From Planctomycetales bacterium (GTDB lineage Bacteria > Planctomycetota > Planctomycetia > Isosphaerales > Isosphaeraceae), in assembly GCA_027452145.1 (NCBI GenBank), contig DAIDHB010000373.1:1-37340 (forward strand): a DNA stretch of 37,340 nt. Reading direction: 5' to 3'. Under the pieces are notes generated by a model that worked only from the letters and a program-made list of their open reading frames with translations, searched no databases and was not told the origin of the DNA. Made by a program: the position numbers and the translations under genes. Shown piece by piece: positions 7,123 through 15,392 of this stretch. Positions within the stretch are counted from its first letter, which is position 1, and each line of letters begins with the position of its first letter.

Positions 7123-9993
7123 ATGAGCACGATCTGGCACATCGACATCACGCCGGCCCGCGGCGAGGACGACCACACCGGGGCTCGCCTGGCGACCGAG
7201 GCGGCGGAACTCGGCCTCGGCGGCGAATGGTCCATCCGCGCCAGCCGTGGATTCCTCCTGGAGGGCGGCCTCGACGAGCCCGGGGCGCACCGCGCCGCGG
7301 TCGAGATCCTTAGCGACCCGGTGGTCGAGGCCATCGAGGCGCGGCCGGTCGGATCTCGCTCGGCCGGCGACGGTCGCGGTGCGGTCGTGCACGTTCTGCC
7401 GAAGCCGGGCGTCACCGATCCCGAGGCCGACAGCGCCCTGCACCTCCTTCGCGAATCGGGATACGACGTCTCGGCGGTCCGCACCGTGCGCACCTATCGC
7501 GTCGACGGCCCCCCGGGGACGCTGCCCCGGCTGGTCGCGAAGCTGCTGGCCAACGACGCCGTGGAGGATGCGGTCGTCGGGCCGCTGGCCGTCGACCGCC
7601 TCGGCCAGGGGAACGACTACGAGTTCCGCCGGGTCGACGTCCCGATCCGGGATCTCGACGATGCCGCGCTTATGGCCCTGAGCCGCTCCGGACAGCTCTC
7701 GCTGAGCCTCGCCGAGATGCACGCGATCCGCGAGCATTTCGTCGCGATCGGCCGCGACCCCACCGATTGCGAGCTCGAGACGATTGCGCAGACCTGGAGC
7801 GAGCACTGCTCGCACAAGACGCTCAAGGGACGGATTGCCTTCGAGGGCCGGACGATCGACAACCTGCTCAAGGAGACAATCTTCGGCGCCACTCGGCGGC
7901 TGGGGCTCGACTGGCTGGTGAGCGTCTTCAGCGACAATGCGGGCGTCATCCGGTTCGACGACGAGCACGACGTCTGCTTCAAGGTCGAGACTCACAACCA
8001 TCCGTCCGCGATCGACCCGTACGGCGGTTCCAACACCGGCCTGGGCGGCGTGATCCGCGACGCACTCGGGACCGGACTGGGAGCCCGACCGATCTGCAAC
8101 ACGGACGTCTTCTGCGTGGCCCCGCCCGACCTGGATCCCGCGGCCGTGCCCGCCGGGGTGCTGCATCCGAAGCGCGTGCTCAAGGGGGTCGTCGCCGGGG
8201 TGCGCGACTACGGCAACCGTATGGGCATCCCGACGGTCAACGGAGCCCTGGCAGTCGACCCCGCCTACCTGGCCAATCCGCTCGTCTTCTGCGGGACGGT
8301 CGGCGTGTTGCCGCGCGGCATGGCGTCGAAGCACGTCGAGGCCGGCGACCGGATCGTCGCGATCGGCGGCCGGACGGGCCGGGATGGCATCCACGGGGCG
8401 ACCTTCAGCTCGGCCGAGCTGACCGCGCACAGCGAGAGCGTCTCCGGCGGCGCCGTGCAGATCGGCAACGCCATCACCGAGAAGATGGTCCTCGACGTGA
8501 TCGTCCAGGCACGCGATCGTGGGCTGTTCCGCGCGATCACCGACTGCGGCGCGGGGGGCTTCAGCTCGGCCGTCGGCGAGATGGGCGCCGAGCTTGGTGC
8601 CGAGGTCGAGCTCGATCGTGCGCCGCTGAAGTACGCCGGGCTCTCCTACACCGAGATCTGGATCTCGGAGGCGCAGGAACGGATGGTACTGGCGGTCCCG
8701 CCAGAGAAGTGGCCCGAGCTGGCCGAGCTCTGCCGTCGCGAGGGGGTCGAGGCCACCGACCTGGGCGCCTTCGTCGCCACCGGGCGGCTGACCTTGCGCT
8801 ACGGCGGCCAGGTCGTCGGCGACCTCTCGATGGATTTCCTCCACGAGGGCCGGCCGACCGTCGTTCGCGAGGCCACCTGGACGCGCCCGCCCGAACGTTC
8901 TCTCCCGACCCCCGCCACCCGCGACTTCACCGGCGACCTGCTGGCGCTGCTGGGGCACTGGGACGTTTGCAGCAAGGAGTGGATCGTCCGCCAGTACGAC
9001 CACGAGGTCCAGGGACGCACCGTCGTCAAGCCGCTCGTGGGCGACCGCGACGACGGTCCCGGGGATGCCTCGGTCGTCCAGCCGGTCCGCGGCTCGACGC
9101 GCGGGCTGGCCGTCGGCTGCGGGATCAACCCGCGGTACGGCCGGCTCGACCCGTATGCCATGGCCGGTTGCGTCATCGACGAGGCGATCCGCAACTGCGT
9201 CGCGGTCGGCGCCGACCCGTCGCGGATCGCCGTGCTCGACAACTTCTGCTGGGGCAACACCGAGCGGCCCGAGACGCTCGGCTCGCTCGTCCGCGCGGCG
9301 GAGGCGTGCCGCGACGTCTCGCTGGCTTATGGGGCTCCGTTCATCTCGGGCAAGGACAGCCTGAACAACGAGTACACGCACGAGGGCCGCAGCCTGGCGA
9401 TCCCCCCGACCCTCCTCATCAGCGCAATCGGGATCGTCCCGGACGTGCGTACCTGCGTAACGATGGACCTCAAGGAGCCCGGCAACGCTCTCTATCTCGT
9501 CGGGACGACGCGGAGCGAGCTGGGCGGCTCGCTCTGGGCGGAGATCCACGGCGAGCCCGGCGGCCGGGCGCCCCGCGTCGACGAGACGCATGCGCCGGCC
9601 GTCTTCCGGGCGCTCCACGAGGCGATCCGCCGGGGCCTGTTGCGGAGTTGCCACGACCTGAGCGAGGGCGGTCTGGCCGTGGCGATCGCCGAGATGGCTC
9701 TGGCCGGCGGGTGCGGTGTCGAGGGATCGCTGGGCCGGGCGCCGCGGGATGGAGGCGCGAACGACGACTTCACGCTGCTGTTCTCCGAGTCGCCGACACG
9801 CTTCCTCGTCGAGGTCCGCCCCGAGCATCGGGGCGAGGTGGAGAGCCTTCTTGACGGCGTCGGGCTCGGCCTGATCGGCGCGGTCACGGCCTCGGCGAGG
9901 GTGACGATCCGCGGGCTCGCCGGCTCGATCGTGATCGACGCGGCCGTCGAGGACGCCAGGAAGCACTGGCAGGATCCGCTGCGATGGAGCTGA
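7123..9993 (+). CDS. purL: Phosphoribosylformylglycinamidine synthase, PurS-like domain fused to PurL
   Basis: Converts FGAR, ATP and glutamine-derived ammonia to FGAM in purine synthesis. It has 956 residues, longer than the usual small PurL (about 740) and shorter than the single-chain enzyme (about 1300). The first ~215 residues contain a PurS-like segment with two similar halves; the second has VHVLPKPGVTDPEAD. The linker motif WSEHCSHKT (about 225-233), the active-site ETHNHPSAIDPYGG (289-302) and GKDSLNNEY mark a complete catalytic PurL. The glutaminase domain is absent and is supplied by purQ two genes downstream. No separate purS is in the window, and the N-terminal domain should replace it. 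GAGGA lies a few bases before the ATG. Confidence 0.95.
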   Translation: MSTIWHIDITPARGEDDHTGARLATEAAELGLGGEWSIRASRGFLLEGGLDEPGAHRAAVEILSDPVVEAIEARPVGSRSAGDGRGAVVHVLPKPGVTDPEADSALHLLRESGYDVSAVRTVRTYRVDGPPGTLPRLVAKLLANDAVEDAVVGPLAVDRLGQGNDYEFRRVDVPIRDLDDAALMALSRSGQLSLSLAEMHAIREHFVAIGRDPTDCELETIAQTWSEHCSHKTLKGRIAFEGRTIDNLLKETIFGATRRLGLDWLVSVFSDNAGVIRFDDEHDVCFKVETHNHPSAIDPYGGSNTGLGGVIRDALGTGLGARPICNTDVFCVAPPDLDPAAVPAGVLHPKRVLKGVVAGVRDYGNRMGIPTVNGALAVDPAYLANPLVFCGTVGVLPRGMASKHVEAGDRIVAIGGRTGRDGIHGATFSSAELTAHSESVSGGAVQIGNAITEKMVLDVIVQARDRGLFRAITDCGAGGFSSAVGEMGAELGAEVELDRAPLKYAGLSYTEIWISEAQERMVLAVPPEKWPELAELCRREGVEATDLGAFVATGRLTLRYGGQVVGDLSMDFLHEGRPTVVREATWTRPPERSLPTPATRDFTGDLLALLGHWDVCSKEWIVRQYDHEVQGRTVVKPLVGDRDDGPGDASVVQPVRGSTRGLAVGCGINPRYGRLDPYAMAGCVIDEAIRNCVAVGADPSRIAVLDNFCWGNTERPETLGSLVRAAEACRDVSLAYGAPFISGKDSLNNEYTHEGRSLAIPPTLLISAIGIVPDVRTCVTMDLKEPGNALYLVGTTRSELGGSLWAEIHGEPGGRAPRVDETHAPAVFRALHEAIRRGLLRSCHDLSEGGLAVAIAEMALAGGCGVEGSLGRAPRDGGANDDFTLLFSESPTRFLVEVRPEHRGEVESLLDGVGLGLIGAVTASARVTIRGLAGSIVIDAAVEDARKHWQDPLRWS

Positions 9994-10068
9994 TCGGGCG
10001 GGATTGGTGCGAAGGATATCGACTGGCAGTTATTGCAATTGGCGATCGTGAAAGAAGGGCGACACGAC

Positions 10069-10902
10069 ATGATGCTGCGGTTTGTGACATTCGTCGACGG
10101 ATCCAATCTTGACGGCGTGCTGAAGCACCTGAACCTCCGCGTGGACGATTACGGCGCCTTCTACCGGCATGTCTTCGAGCAGAGCGTGCACTACTGGGGC
10201 CGCACCTTCGCCGAGGGGGCCCGATGGCCGACAGCCCAGCACTCGCGGATCTACTGGTACGTCGTGGGTAAAATGGACGAGTGGGACCTGAACGACCCGA
10301 AGGCGGAGGCCCGCCTACGAACCCGGTTCGAGATGAATCCCCGGCTCCGCGACGCCTACCTTGAGGACGCGAGCCGGCGGTATCCCGACCTGGCCCTCGA
10401 GCGCCGTATCGAGGAGGCCTGGAGCCTCTGCTTCGCCGAGACTCGCGAGTGGTACGACGGCAAGCGCCGTGCGCTCGATCGCAAGAAGCGCTTTTACCAT
10501 GGCGTCCAGGCCGCGACCGACTTCGTCGAGATCCGCCAGGAAGGGCACTGGAAGGTGGACCTGCTTCATCACACGGTCAACGAGAAGGGGCTGGATACCA
10601 GCCTGGCCGTCGACATGGTCGCCCTCCAGGATACCTACGACATCGCCCTGCTGATCTCGGGCGACGCCGACGGCATCCCGGGTATTAATTACGTGAAAAG
10701 CCGTTCGAAGCACGTCGGAGTGGCCGAGTTTCGCCGGGGCTCGCCGGCCGACTTCCCGACCAAGGGCACCTCGTCGCGGCTGAAGATCGCGGCTGACTTT
10801 GTGGTGCAGGTCTACGAGTCGGAGCTGGTCCGTCGCAACCTGGCGTATCGCTCCGAGAACGAGTACAGCACCCAGATCGGCAACAACGATCACGGCTATT
10901 GA
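10069..10902 (+). CDS. NYN-domain (PIN-like) ribonuclease protein
   Basis: A 277-residue protein of the NYN/LabA-DUF88 group, PIN-fold metal-dependent nucleases proposed to act on RNA. Acidic positions expected in the active site are visible: Asp in FVDGSNL near the N-terminus, Asp in LDTSLAVDMV, and the paired Asp in ISGDADGIPGI, followed by a VKSRSKHVGV strand. A charged helical insert (about residues 60-150) separates the first and second motifs and is longer than in minimal NYN domains. The ATG at 10069 is preferred over 10033 because AAGAAGGG lies 9 bases upstream and the fold begins at once. The gene lies between purL and purQ with short gaps (75 and 25 bases), so it is probably cotranscribed with them. 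No link to purine synthesis is known to me. Confidence 0.8.
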   Translation: MMLRFVTFVDGSNLDGVLKHLNLRVDDYGAFYRHVFEQSVHYWGRTFAEGARWPTAQHSRIYWYVVGKMDEWDLNDPKAEARLRTRFEMNPRLRDAYLEDASRRYPDLALERRIEEAWSLCFAETREWYDGKRRALDRKKRFYHGVQAATDFVEIRQEGHWKVDLLHHTVNEKGLDTSLAVDMVALQDTYDIALLISGDADGIPGINYVKSRSKHVGVAEFRRGSPADFPTKGTSSRLKIAADFVVQVYESELVRRNLAYRSENEYSTQIGNNDHGY

Positions 10903-10927
10903 TCGAAGGCATGGGGGAGTGGGAACC

Positions 10928-11710
10928 ATGGCGCGGCCGCGAGCGATCGTCCTGAGGGCTCCTGGCACGAATTGCGACGAGGAGACGGCGGCCGCCTGGG
11001 AGCAGGCGGGGGCCGAGGTCGAGACCTGGCACGTCGGCCGGCTGGCCGAGTCGCCCGCGGCGCTCGACGCCTTCCAGATCCTGACCATTCCGGGCGGCTT
11101 CTCGTATGGCGACGACCTGGGCGCCGGGCGGATCCTGGCCGCTCGGCTGGAGAGCGCCCTCGGCGAGTCGCTGCGGCGGTTCCACGAGCGTGGCGGGCTC
11201 ACGCTGGGAATCTGCAACGGGTTCCAGGTCCTCGTTCGCGCGGGACTCCTGCCCGGCAACGCCGCGACCGGTCGGGCGACGCTGGCGCGCAACGAGTCCG
11301 GGCGTTTCGAGGCCCGCTGGGTCCGCCTGGCCGTGCGGCCGGGGCACTCGCCGTTCCTGCCGGCCGGGTTCGCCCCCGCGATTGAATTGCCCGTCGCGCA
11401 TGGCGAGGGCCGATTCGTCACGTCCGACGCCGCCGACCTCACCGCGCTCGACCGCGCCGGCCAGGTCGTTCTCCAGTACGCCGATCACGAAGGACGACCG
11501 ACGGACCAGTACCCAGACAACCCCAACGGCTCGCCGATGGCGATCGCCGGCGTCTGCGATCCCACCGGCCGGATCCTCGGCCTGATGCCCCACCCCGAGC
11601 GGTTCGTCGACCCGTGGCACCACCCCCGCTGGACCCGCCGCCGCGATTCCGGCCTCGAGACGGGCGACGGTCTGGCGATCTTCTCGTCGGCCGTCCGGAA
11701 TCTGGCCTAG
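10928..11710 (+). CDS. purQ: Phosphoribosylformylglycinamidine synthase glutaminase subunit
   Basis: A 260-residue class I glutamine amidotransferase that releases ammonia for PurL. The nucleophile Cys96 lies in LGICNGFQ, and the other triad members are His222 and Glu224 in MPHPE. PGGFSYGDDLGAG is the PurQ-specific oxyanion strand. It is some 30 residues longer than the B. subtilis protein, with additions near the C-terminus. The ATG at 10928 was chosen because GGGGGAG stands just upstream and the strand MARPRAIVLRAPGTNCDEE begins there; the frame is open further upstream. It ends the purL-NYN-purQ run. Confidence 0.95.
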   Translation: MARPRAIVLRAPGTNCDEETAAAWEQAGAEVETWHVGRLAESPAALDAFQILTIPGGFSYGDDLGAGRILAARLESALGESLRRFHERGGLTLGICNGFQVLVRAGLLPGNAATGRATLARNESGRFEARWVRLAVRPGHSPFLPAGFAPAIELPVAHGEGRFVTSDAADLTALDRAGQVVLQYADHEGRPTDQYPDNPNGSPMAIAGVCDPTGRILGLMPHPERFVDPWHHPRWTRRRDSGLETGDGLAIFSSAVRNLA

Positions 11711-11716
11711 GAACGA

Positions 11717-11764
11717 TGGACGGATCGCGGTTTACTCTGCACCGTCCAGAGACTGGACGGGAGA
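11717..11764 (+). promoter_or_regulatory. Possible RNA switch: mutually exclusive hairpins at a ribosome binding site
   Basis: TGGACGG occurs at 11717-11723 and again at 11754-11760, and its complement CCGTCCA lies between them at 11742-11748. The middle segment can pair with either copy. Pairing with the right copy makes a tight 7-bp hairpin (5-base loop) running into the Shine-Dalgarno GGGAGA (about 11759-11764) of the next gene. Pairing with the left copy would free it. The hairpin could instead just terminate the purine operon. Confidence 0.35.
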
Positions 11765-11771
11765 CAAGGCC

Positions 11772-13361
11772 ATGGATGGAGTCCTGGGTGGGGAGCCAGG
11801 GGGTTCGGCGATCGATGGGACTGGGCGTCCGGGCGGCCCCGACGCCGCGGAGCGGTACGGGGCGCAGGCCCAGGTGTTTCTGTCGCGGCGGCAATACGCC
11901 GAGGCCGAGCCGCTGCTCCGCGCGGCGGTGCGGCTTCGTCCCGATAGCCCCGACCTGTTGAACAGCCTGGGCTCGGCGCTCTGGGAGCAGGGGAAGCCGG
12001 CGGAATCCGAGCCGTATTTCCGGCGGGCGTCGGCGCTTCGACCCGAAGACTGCGTGATCCTGAACAACCTCGGCCTGGCCTGCTGGGATCAGGGGCGGCC
12101 CGAGGAGGCGGCCGACTGTTATCGCCGCGTCCTGAAGCTCGATCCGGCGGCCAACAACGCGCGGATGAACCTGGGCGTGGTCCTCTCGGACATCGGCCAG
12201 TTCGACGAGGCTCTCGAGCACCTCCGAGAGGCGGTCCGGGTCGAGCCCGACTCGCCCGACACCGTCCAGAACCTCGGCATGACGCTCGGCCGAATCGGGC
12301 AATGGGACGAGGCACTAGCGTGCTACGACCGGGCCCTGGAGATCCGGCCCGACTACGCCGAGGTCCATCGCAACCGCGGTTATGGCTGGCTCTATGTCGG
12401 CGACTTCGAGCGGGGATGGCCCGAGCACGAGTGGCGGCTGCGTTGCCGGCGTCATCGCGGCTGCCGGTTCGACCGCCCGGTCTGGCGCGGCGAGCCGCTC
12501 GACGGCCAGTCGATCATCCTCCATGGCGAGCAGGGCCTGGGTGATACGTTGATGTTCATCCGGTATGCGTCGCTGGTCAAGCAACTCGGCGGGCTGGTGT
12601 TCGTCCTGGCGCATTCCCCCCTGCTCCGTCTCGTCGCGCGCTGTCCCGGCGTGGACCTGGCGTTCGACGGGAGCACCATCTCGCCCGACTGCCGCGTGCA
12701 CGCCCCGCTGATGAGCCTGCCGGCGATCCTGGGGACCACGCTCGATACGGTACCCGACCAGGTGCCGTACCTGCCGACCGAGCCCCTCGTCGTCGAAAGG
12801 TGGCGCAGGGCCCTGGATGCGGAGCTGGCCGCTCTCCCCTCGCGGACGCCGGGTGCCCCGGAGCCGGCGCGCGGCGAACGGCCGTTCCTCGTCGGCATCG
12901 CCTGGCAGGGCAGCCCGCAGAACCCGCTCGACCGATGGCGGTCGTATCCGCTTGCGAGCCTCGCGCCGGTGGCCGACGTGCCGGGGGTGCGCTACGTCCG
13001 AATCCAGTCGGTCGACGGCCTCGAGCAGATCCGCGAGCTGGACGGTCGGTTCCCGATCATCCAGCTCGACAGCGAGCGGCCCCGCGAGTTCCATGATACC
13101 GCGGCGATCCTGAGCCTGATGGATCTGGTCATCACGCCCGATACCGCCGTCGCGCACCTGGCCGGCGGCCTGGGTGTGCCCGTTTGGCTGGGTCTCTCGA
13201 CGGTCGGCGAATGGCGCTGGATGGTCGAGCGCGAGGACAGCCCGTGGTATCCCACGATGCGGATCTTCCGCCAGACCCGGTTCGGCGACTGGGATGGCGT
13301 CTTCGAGCGGATGGCCGAGGTCTTGCGGGCGGGCCTCGCCGCTCGCGCGACGGCCGCGTGA
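11772..13361 (+). CDS. TPR protein with glycosyltransferase-9-like C-terminal domain
   Basis: A 529-residue protein. Residues about 18-230 are tandem tetratricopeptide repeats, about five or six units of 34 residues with the pattern NLGxxLxxxGxxxEAxxxYxxAL. The remainder resembles the GT-B fold of heptosyltransferase/GT9 enzymes: ILHGEQGLGDTLMFIRY in the first half, and a DLVITPDTAVAHLAGGLG motif typical of the nucleotide-sugar site in the second. Such TPR-GT proteins are common in bacteria and may glycosylate proteins or surface sugars; donor and acceptor cannot be read here. The ATG at 11772 has GGGAGA just upstream. It follows purQ by 61 bases and converges with the next gene across a 59-base GC-rich gap. 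Confidence 0.8.
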   Translation: MDGVLGGEPGGSAIDGTGRPGGPDAAERYGAQAQVFLSRRQYAEAEPLLRAAVRLRPDSPDLLNSLGSALWEQGKPAESEPYFRRASALRPEDCVILNNLGLACWDQGRPEEAADCYRRVLKLDPAANNARMNLGVVLSDIGQFDEALEHLREAVRVEPDSPDTVQNLGMTLGRIGQWDEALACYDRALEIRPDYAEVHRNRGYGWLYVGDFERGWPEHEWRLRCRRHRGCRFDRPVWRGEPLDGQSIILHGEQGLGDTLMFIRYASLVKQLGGLVFVLAHSPLLRLVARCPGVDLAFDGSTISPDCRVHAPLMSLPAILGTTLDTVPDQVPYLPTEPLVVERWRRALDAELAALPSRTPGAPEPARGERPFLVGIAWQGSPQNPLDRWRSYPLASLAPVADVPGVRYVRIQSVDGLEQIRELDGRFPIIQLDSERPREFHDTAAILSLMDLVITPDTAVAHLAGGLGVPVWLGLSTVGEWRWMVEREDSPWYPTMRIFRQTRFGDWDGVFERMAEVLRAGLAARATAA

Positions 13362-13420
13362 ATCAATCAAAAGGCGAGCGGGCCCGCGCGGCGCGGCGAA
13401 CGGCCGGCCGCCGAGCGGGC

Positions 13421-14272
13421 TCATCGCGATGCGGGCGGTAGCGAGTCGATGAATCGCCCCATGGCCCGATCCACCTCGCGGCCCCCCACGTCGTAGAAGT
13501 CGTTGTGGTCGGCGTCGTCGACCCAGAGGGTCGTCACCTTCGCCCGCGCGGCCGCGGCGAGACGCTTGCCCATCTCGAACGGGACGAGCTGATCACGCCG
13601 GCCGTGGCCGATCAGGATCGGGCAGGTGATTTTCCGGATCTTGCCGATGTTGTCGAACCGGTGCCGCAGCAGGATCGACGCCGGCAGGAACGGCACGATC
13701 CGATGCGCCATGTCGACGCCGCTGGTGAACGACGAGAACATGATCAACCCGGCGGGAGGCCGGCGTGAGGCGAGGTCGACGGCGACCGCGCCGCCGAGCG
13801 ACCAGCCGCCGACGATCAGTGATCCCGCCGGCACCCCCCGCGTTTTCACCAGGTAATCGTGCGCCGCGTCGGCGGTTCCCTGGCATCCCCGCTCCGTCGG
13901 GCTGCCGCCGCTCATCCCGTAGCCGACGTACTCGGGGATCAGGACGTTGAGCCCCAGGCGCCGGAACTGCTCGAATTGCTCGAGCGAGTGGTTCAGGCAC
14001 ATGCCGTTGCCGTAGAAATACAGGAATGTCGGCCGGTGAGCGGCCTGGGGATCGGGCTGGCCGTCCGATTTCAGCGCGGGCCCGAACAGGGCGACGATCG
14101 GATCGCCCTGCGCCGTCCGCAGGCGGACGAGCTCGGTCCCTGGCCGGGGCCGGACCTGGGCGTAGGGCTGCCCCTGGGTTTCGTGGCCGGGGAAGATGAT
14201 GCGGGTCTGGAATGAGAAGAACAAGGTGGTCAGTCCCAGGTAGACCAGCGCGGGGATCCGGGCGGCCATCAT
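13421..14272 (-). CDS. Membrane-anchored alpha/beta hydrolase
   Basis: With the start at 14272 the protein has 283 residues. An N-terminal hydrophobic helix (about residues 5-22) should anchor it. The hydrolase triad is visible: nucleophile Ser158 in GGWSLGGA, Asp227 in GRRDQLVP and His256 in DDADHNDFY; the oxyanion stretch is FYGNGMCLN. This resembles the ABHD13/Bem46 group, whose substrates are largely unknown. I chose 14272 because GGAGG precedes it; the frame continues to an ATG at 14374 that has no ribosome site and would add 34 disordered residues. Likely monocistronic. Confidence 0.8.
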   Translation of the reverse strand: MMAARIPALVYLGLTTLFFSFQTRIIFPGHETQGQPYAQVRPRPGTELVRLRTAQGDPIVALFGPALKSDGQPDPQAAHRPTFLYFYGNGMCLNHSLEQFEQFRRLGLNVLIPEYVGYGMSGGSPTERGCQGTADAAHDYLVKTRGVPAGSLIVGGWSLGGAVAVDLASRRPPAGLIMFSSFTSGVDMAHRIVPFLPASILLRHRFDNIGKIRKITCPILIGHGRRDQLVPFEMGKRLAAAARAKVTTLWVDDADHNDFYDVGGREVDRAMGRFIDSLPPASR

Positions 14273-14440
14273 GATCCTGGACCTCCATCGGTGAGCTGGA
14301 CGGAAGGGCCCGACAGCCGGCGGGCCGGCGGCGGGTGGCGTGGGGAGATCCACATCCGAGGAGTGAGGATTCATCGCCGCGATCCGGTGGGACGCTCAGA
14401 GGCGAGCGATCCGCGAGTCGTGGAACGACCGACAATCATG

Positions 14441-14470
14441 AATGTAGGCCGATGGCCGGTTCGAGGTCAA
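14441..14470 (-). promoter_or_regulatory. Candidate promoter for the alpha/beta hydrolase
   Basis: On the minus strand TTGACC (14470-14465) and TACATT (14446-14441) are separated by 18 bases. Transcription would start near 14434. Confidence 0.4.
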
Positions 14471-14539
14471 CTCGGTCGCGCGGGGGCGGAGGCGGTGGCG
14501 GGATCGGCGGACCGGCGAACGGTCGTGGCGGAGAACCGA

Positions 14540-14578
14540 CCGACCCGGCACGGCCGATGTTTCGGCGCGCCGGGTCGG
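14540..14578 (-). terminator. 10-bp perfect hairpin downstream of spoVG
   Basis: CCGACCCGGC (14540-14549) is complemented by GCCGGGTCGG (14569-14578). It lies about 135 bases after the spoVG stop in an otherwise gene-free stretch (14273-14713) and lacks a clear U tract. Termination of the ispE-spoVG transcript is a guess. Confidence 0.35.
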
Positions 14579-14713
14579 CCTGGGCGTGGAGGGAGGAAGG
14601 AGCCGTCGATGCCTCGAGCTGGGATGACTCCGGGTGGAAGCGTCTAGGGGATGATGCTCGGGAAGATGGGATCAGTCGAGGACCGACCGGCCGGGCCGGG
14701 CCGGGTGGACGGG

Positions 14714-15361
14714 TCAGAGACCGCTGCCGAAACCGGAGGACTCGCCGCGATGGTGATGGTCGGAGCCGACGCTTTCGGGAGTCTCCTTGCGGGCCGACAG
14801 GTGCGGGCCGCGGAGGACCGACTGGCCGGCGCGAGCGTGCTGGGTGTGGCCGCGGAGCGGACCACGCCGCAGCGGGGGCTCGTTCGCCGCGGCGACCGAC
14901 GGCGCGCCGTGGTTCTCGTAGTGGACGTCGAAATCGTCCGTGTCGTAGTCGTCGTACCGCGACACGTAGCCGGGCATCTTTGAGCGCTCGAGCTCCTCGG
15001 CGTAGGAGGAGAGGACGGCGGTCTGGATCTTCTCGCGACACATCGAGTTGATCGGATGGGCGATGTCGGCGTGGAGCTTGGCGCGCCCGTCGGCGTCGCG
15101 GAGGGCCCGGTTCTCGTCGAGCCGGCAGCCGCACTGGTTGCAGAAGCGGCTCCGGAGGTGGTTCTTGGTGCCACAGTTGTGGCAGCGATCGGTCAGCTTG
15201 CGCGACGGCATCGCGACGAAGAAGCCCTTGGCGCCCTCGATGATCTTGAGGTCGCGGATGACGAACATGTCGTCGAAGGTGATGCTGCAAAAGGCTTGCA
15301 GCCGCTCGTTGCTGCCCGAGTTGTCTTCCATGAGCTTGATGCGGACTTCAGTGATCTCCAC
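14714..15361 (-). CDS. spoVG: SpoVG-family RNA/DNA-binding regulator with inserted zinc ribbon
   Basis: A 215-residue protein. Residues 1-54 (MEITEVRIKL, FVIRDLKIIEG, GFFVAMPSRK) and 98-120 (ADIAHPINS, REKIQTAVLSSY) together match the whole of ordinary SpoVG, a protein of about 85-100 residues that binds nucleic acid and regulates cell division, sporulation and virulence genes in Firmicutes. Between them, at the point where the normal protein has a short loop, is an insert of about 43 residues carrying Cys60-x2-Cys63 and Cys74-x2-Cys77, a zinc-ribbon pattern. A disordered, His/Arg/Gly-rich tail follows (about 140-215). It lies 31 bases after ispE and is probably cotranscribed; spoVG also lies close downstream of ispE in Bacillus. 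Family membership is clear; the function here is unknown. Confidence 0.85.
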   Translation of the reverse strand: MEITEVRIKLMEDNSGSNERLQAFCSITFDDMFVIRDLKIIEGAKGFFVAMPSRKLTDRCHNCGTKNHLRSRFCNQCGCRLDENRALRDADGRAKLHADIAHPINSMCREKIQTAVLSSYAEELERSKMPGYVSRYDDYDTDDFDVHYENHGAPSVAAANEPPLRRGPLRGHTQHARAGQSVLRGPHLSARKETPESVGSDHHHRGESSGFGSGL

Positions 15362-15392
15362 AGCCGGTACTCCTTTACGTGGCGTTCGCTGC

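Noticed and set aside
7018..9966. Very long open frame (982 codons) on the minus strand opposite purL
   Set aside because: It mirrors the codon bias of purL in GC-rich DNA, is Asp/Arg/Ala-rich without family motifs, and purL itself is certain.
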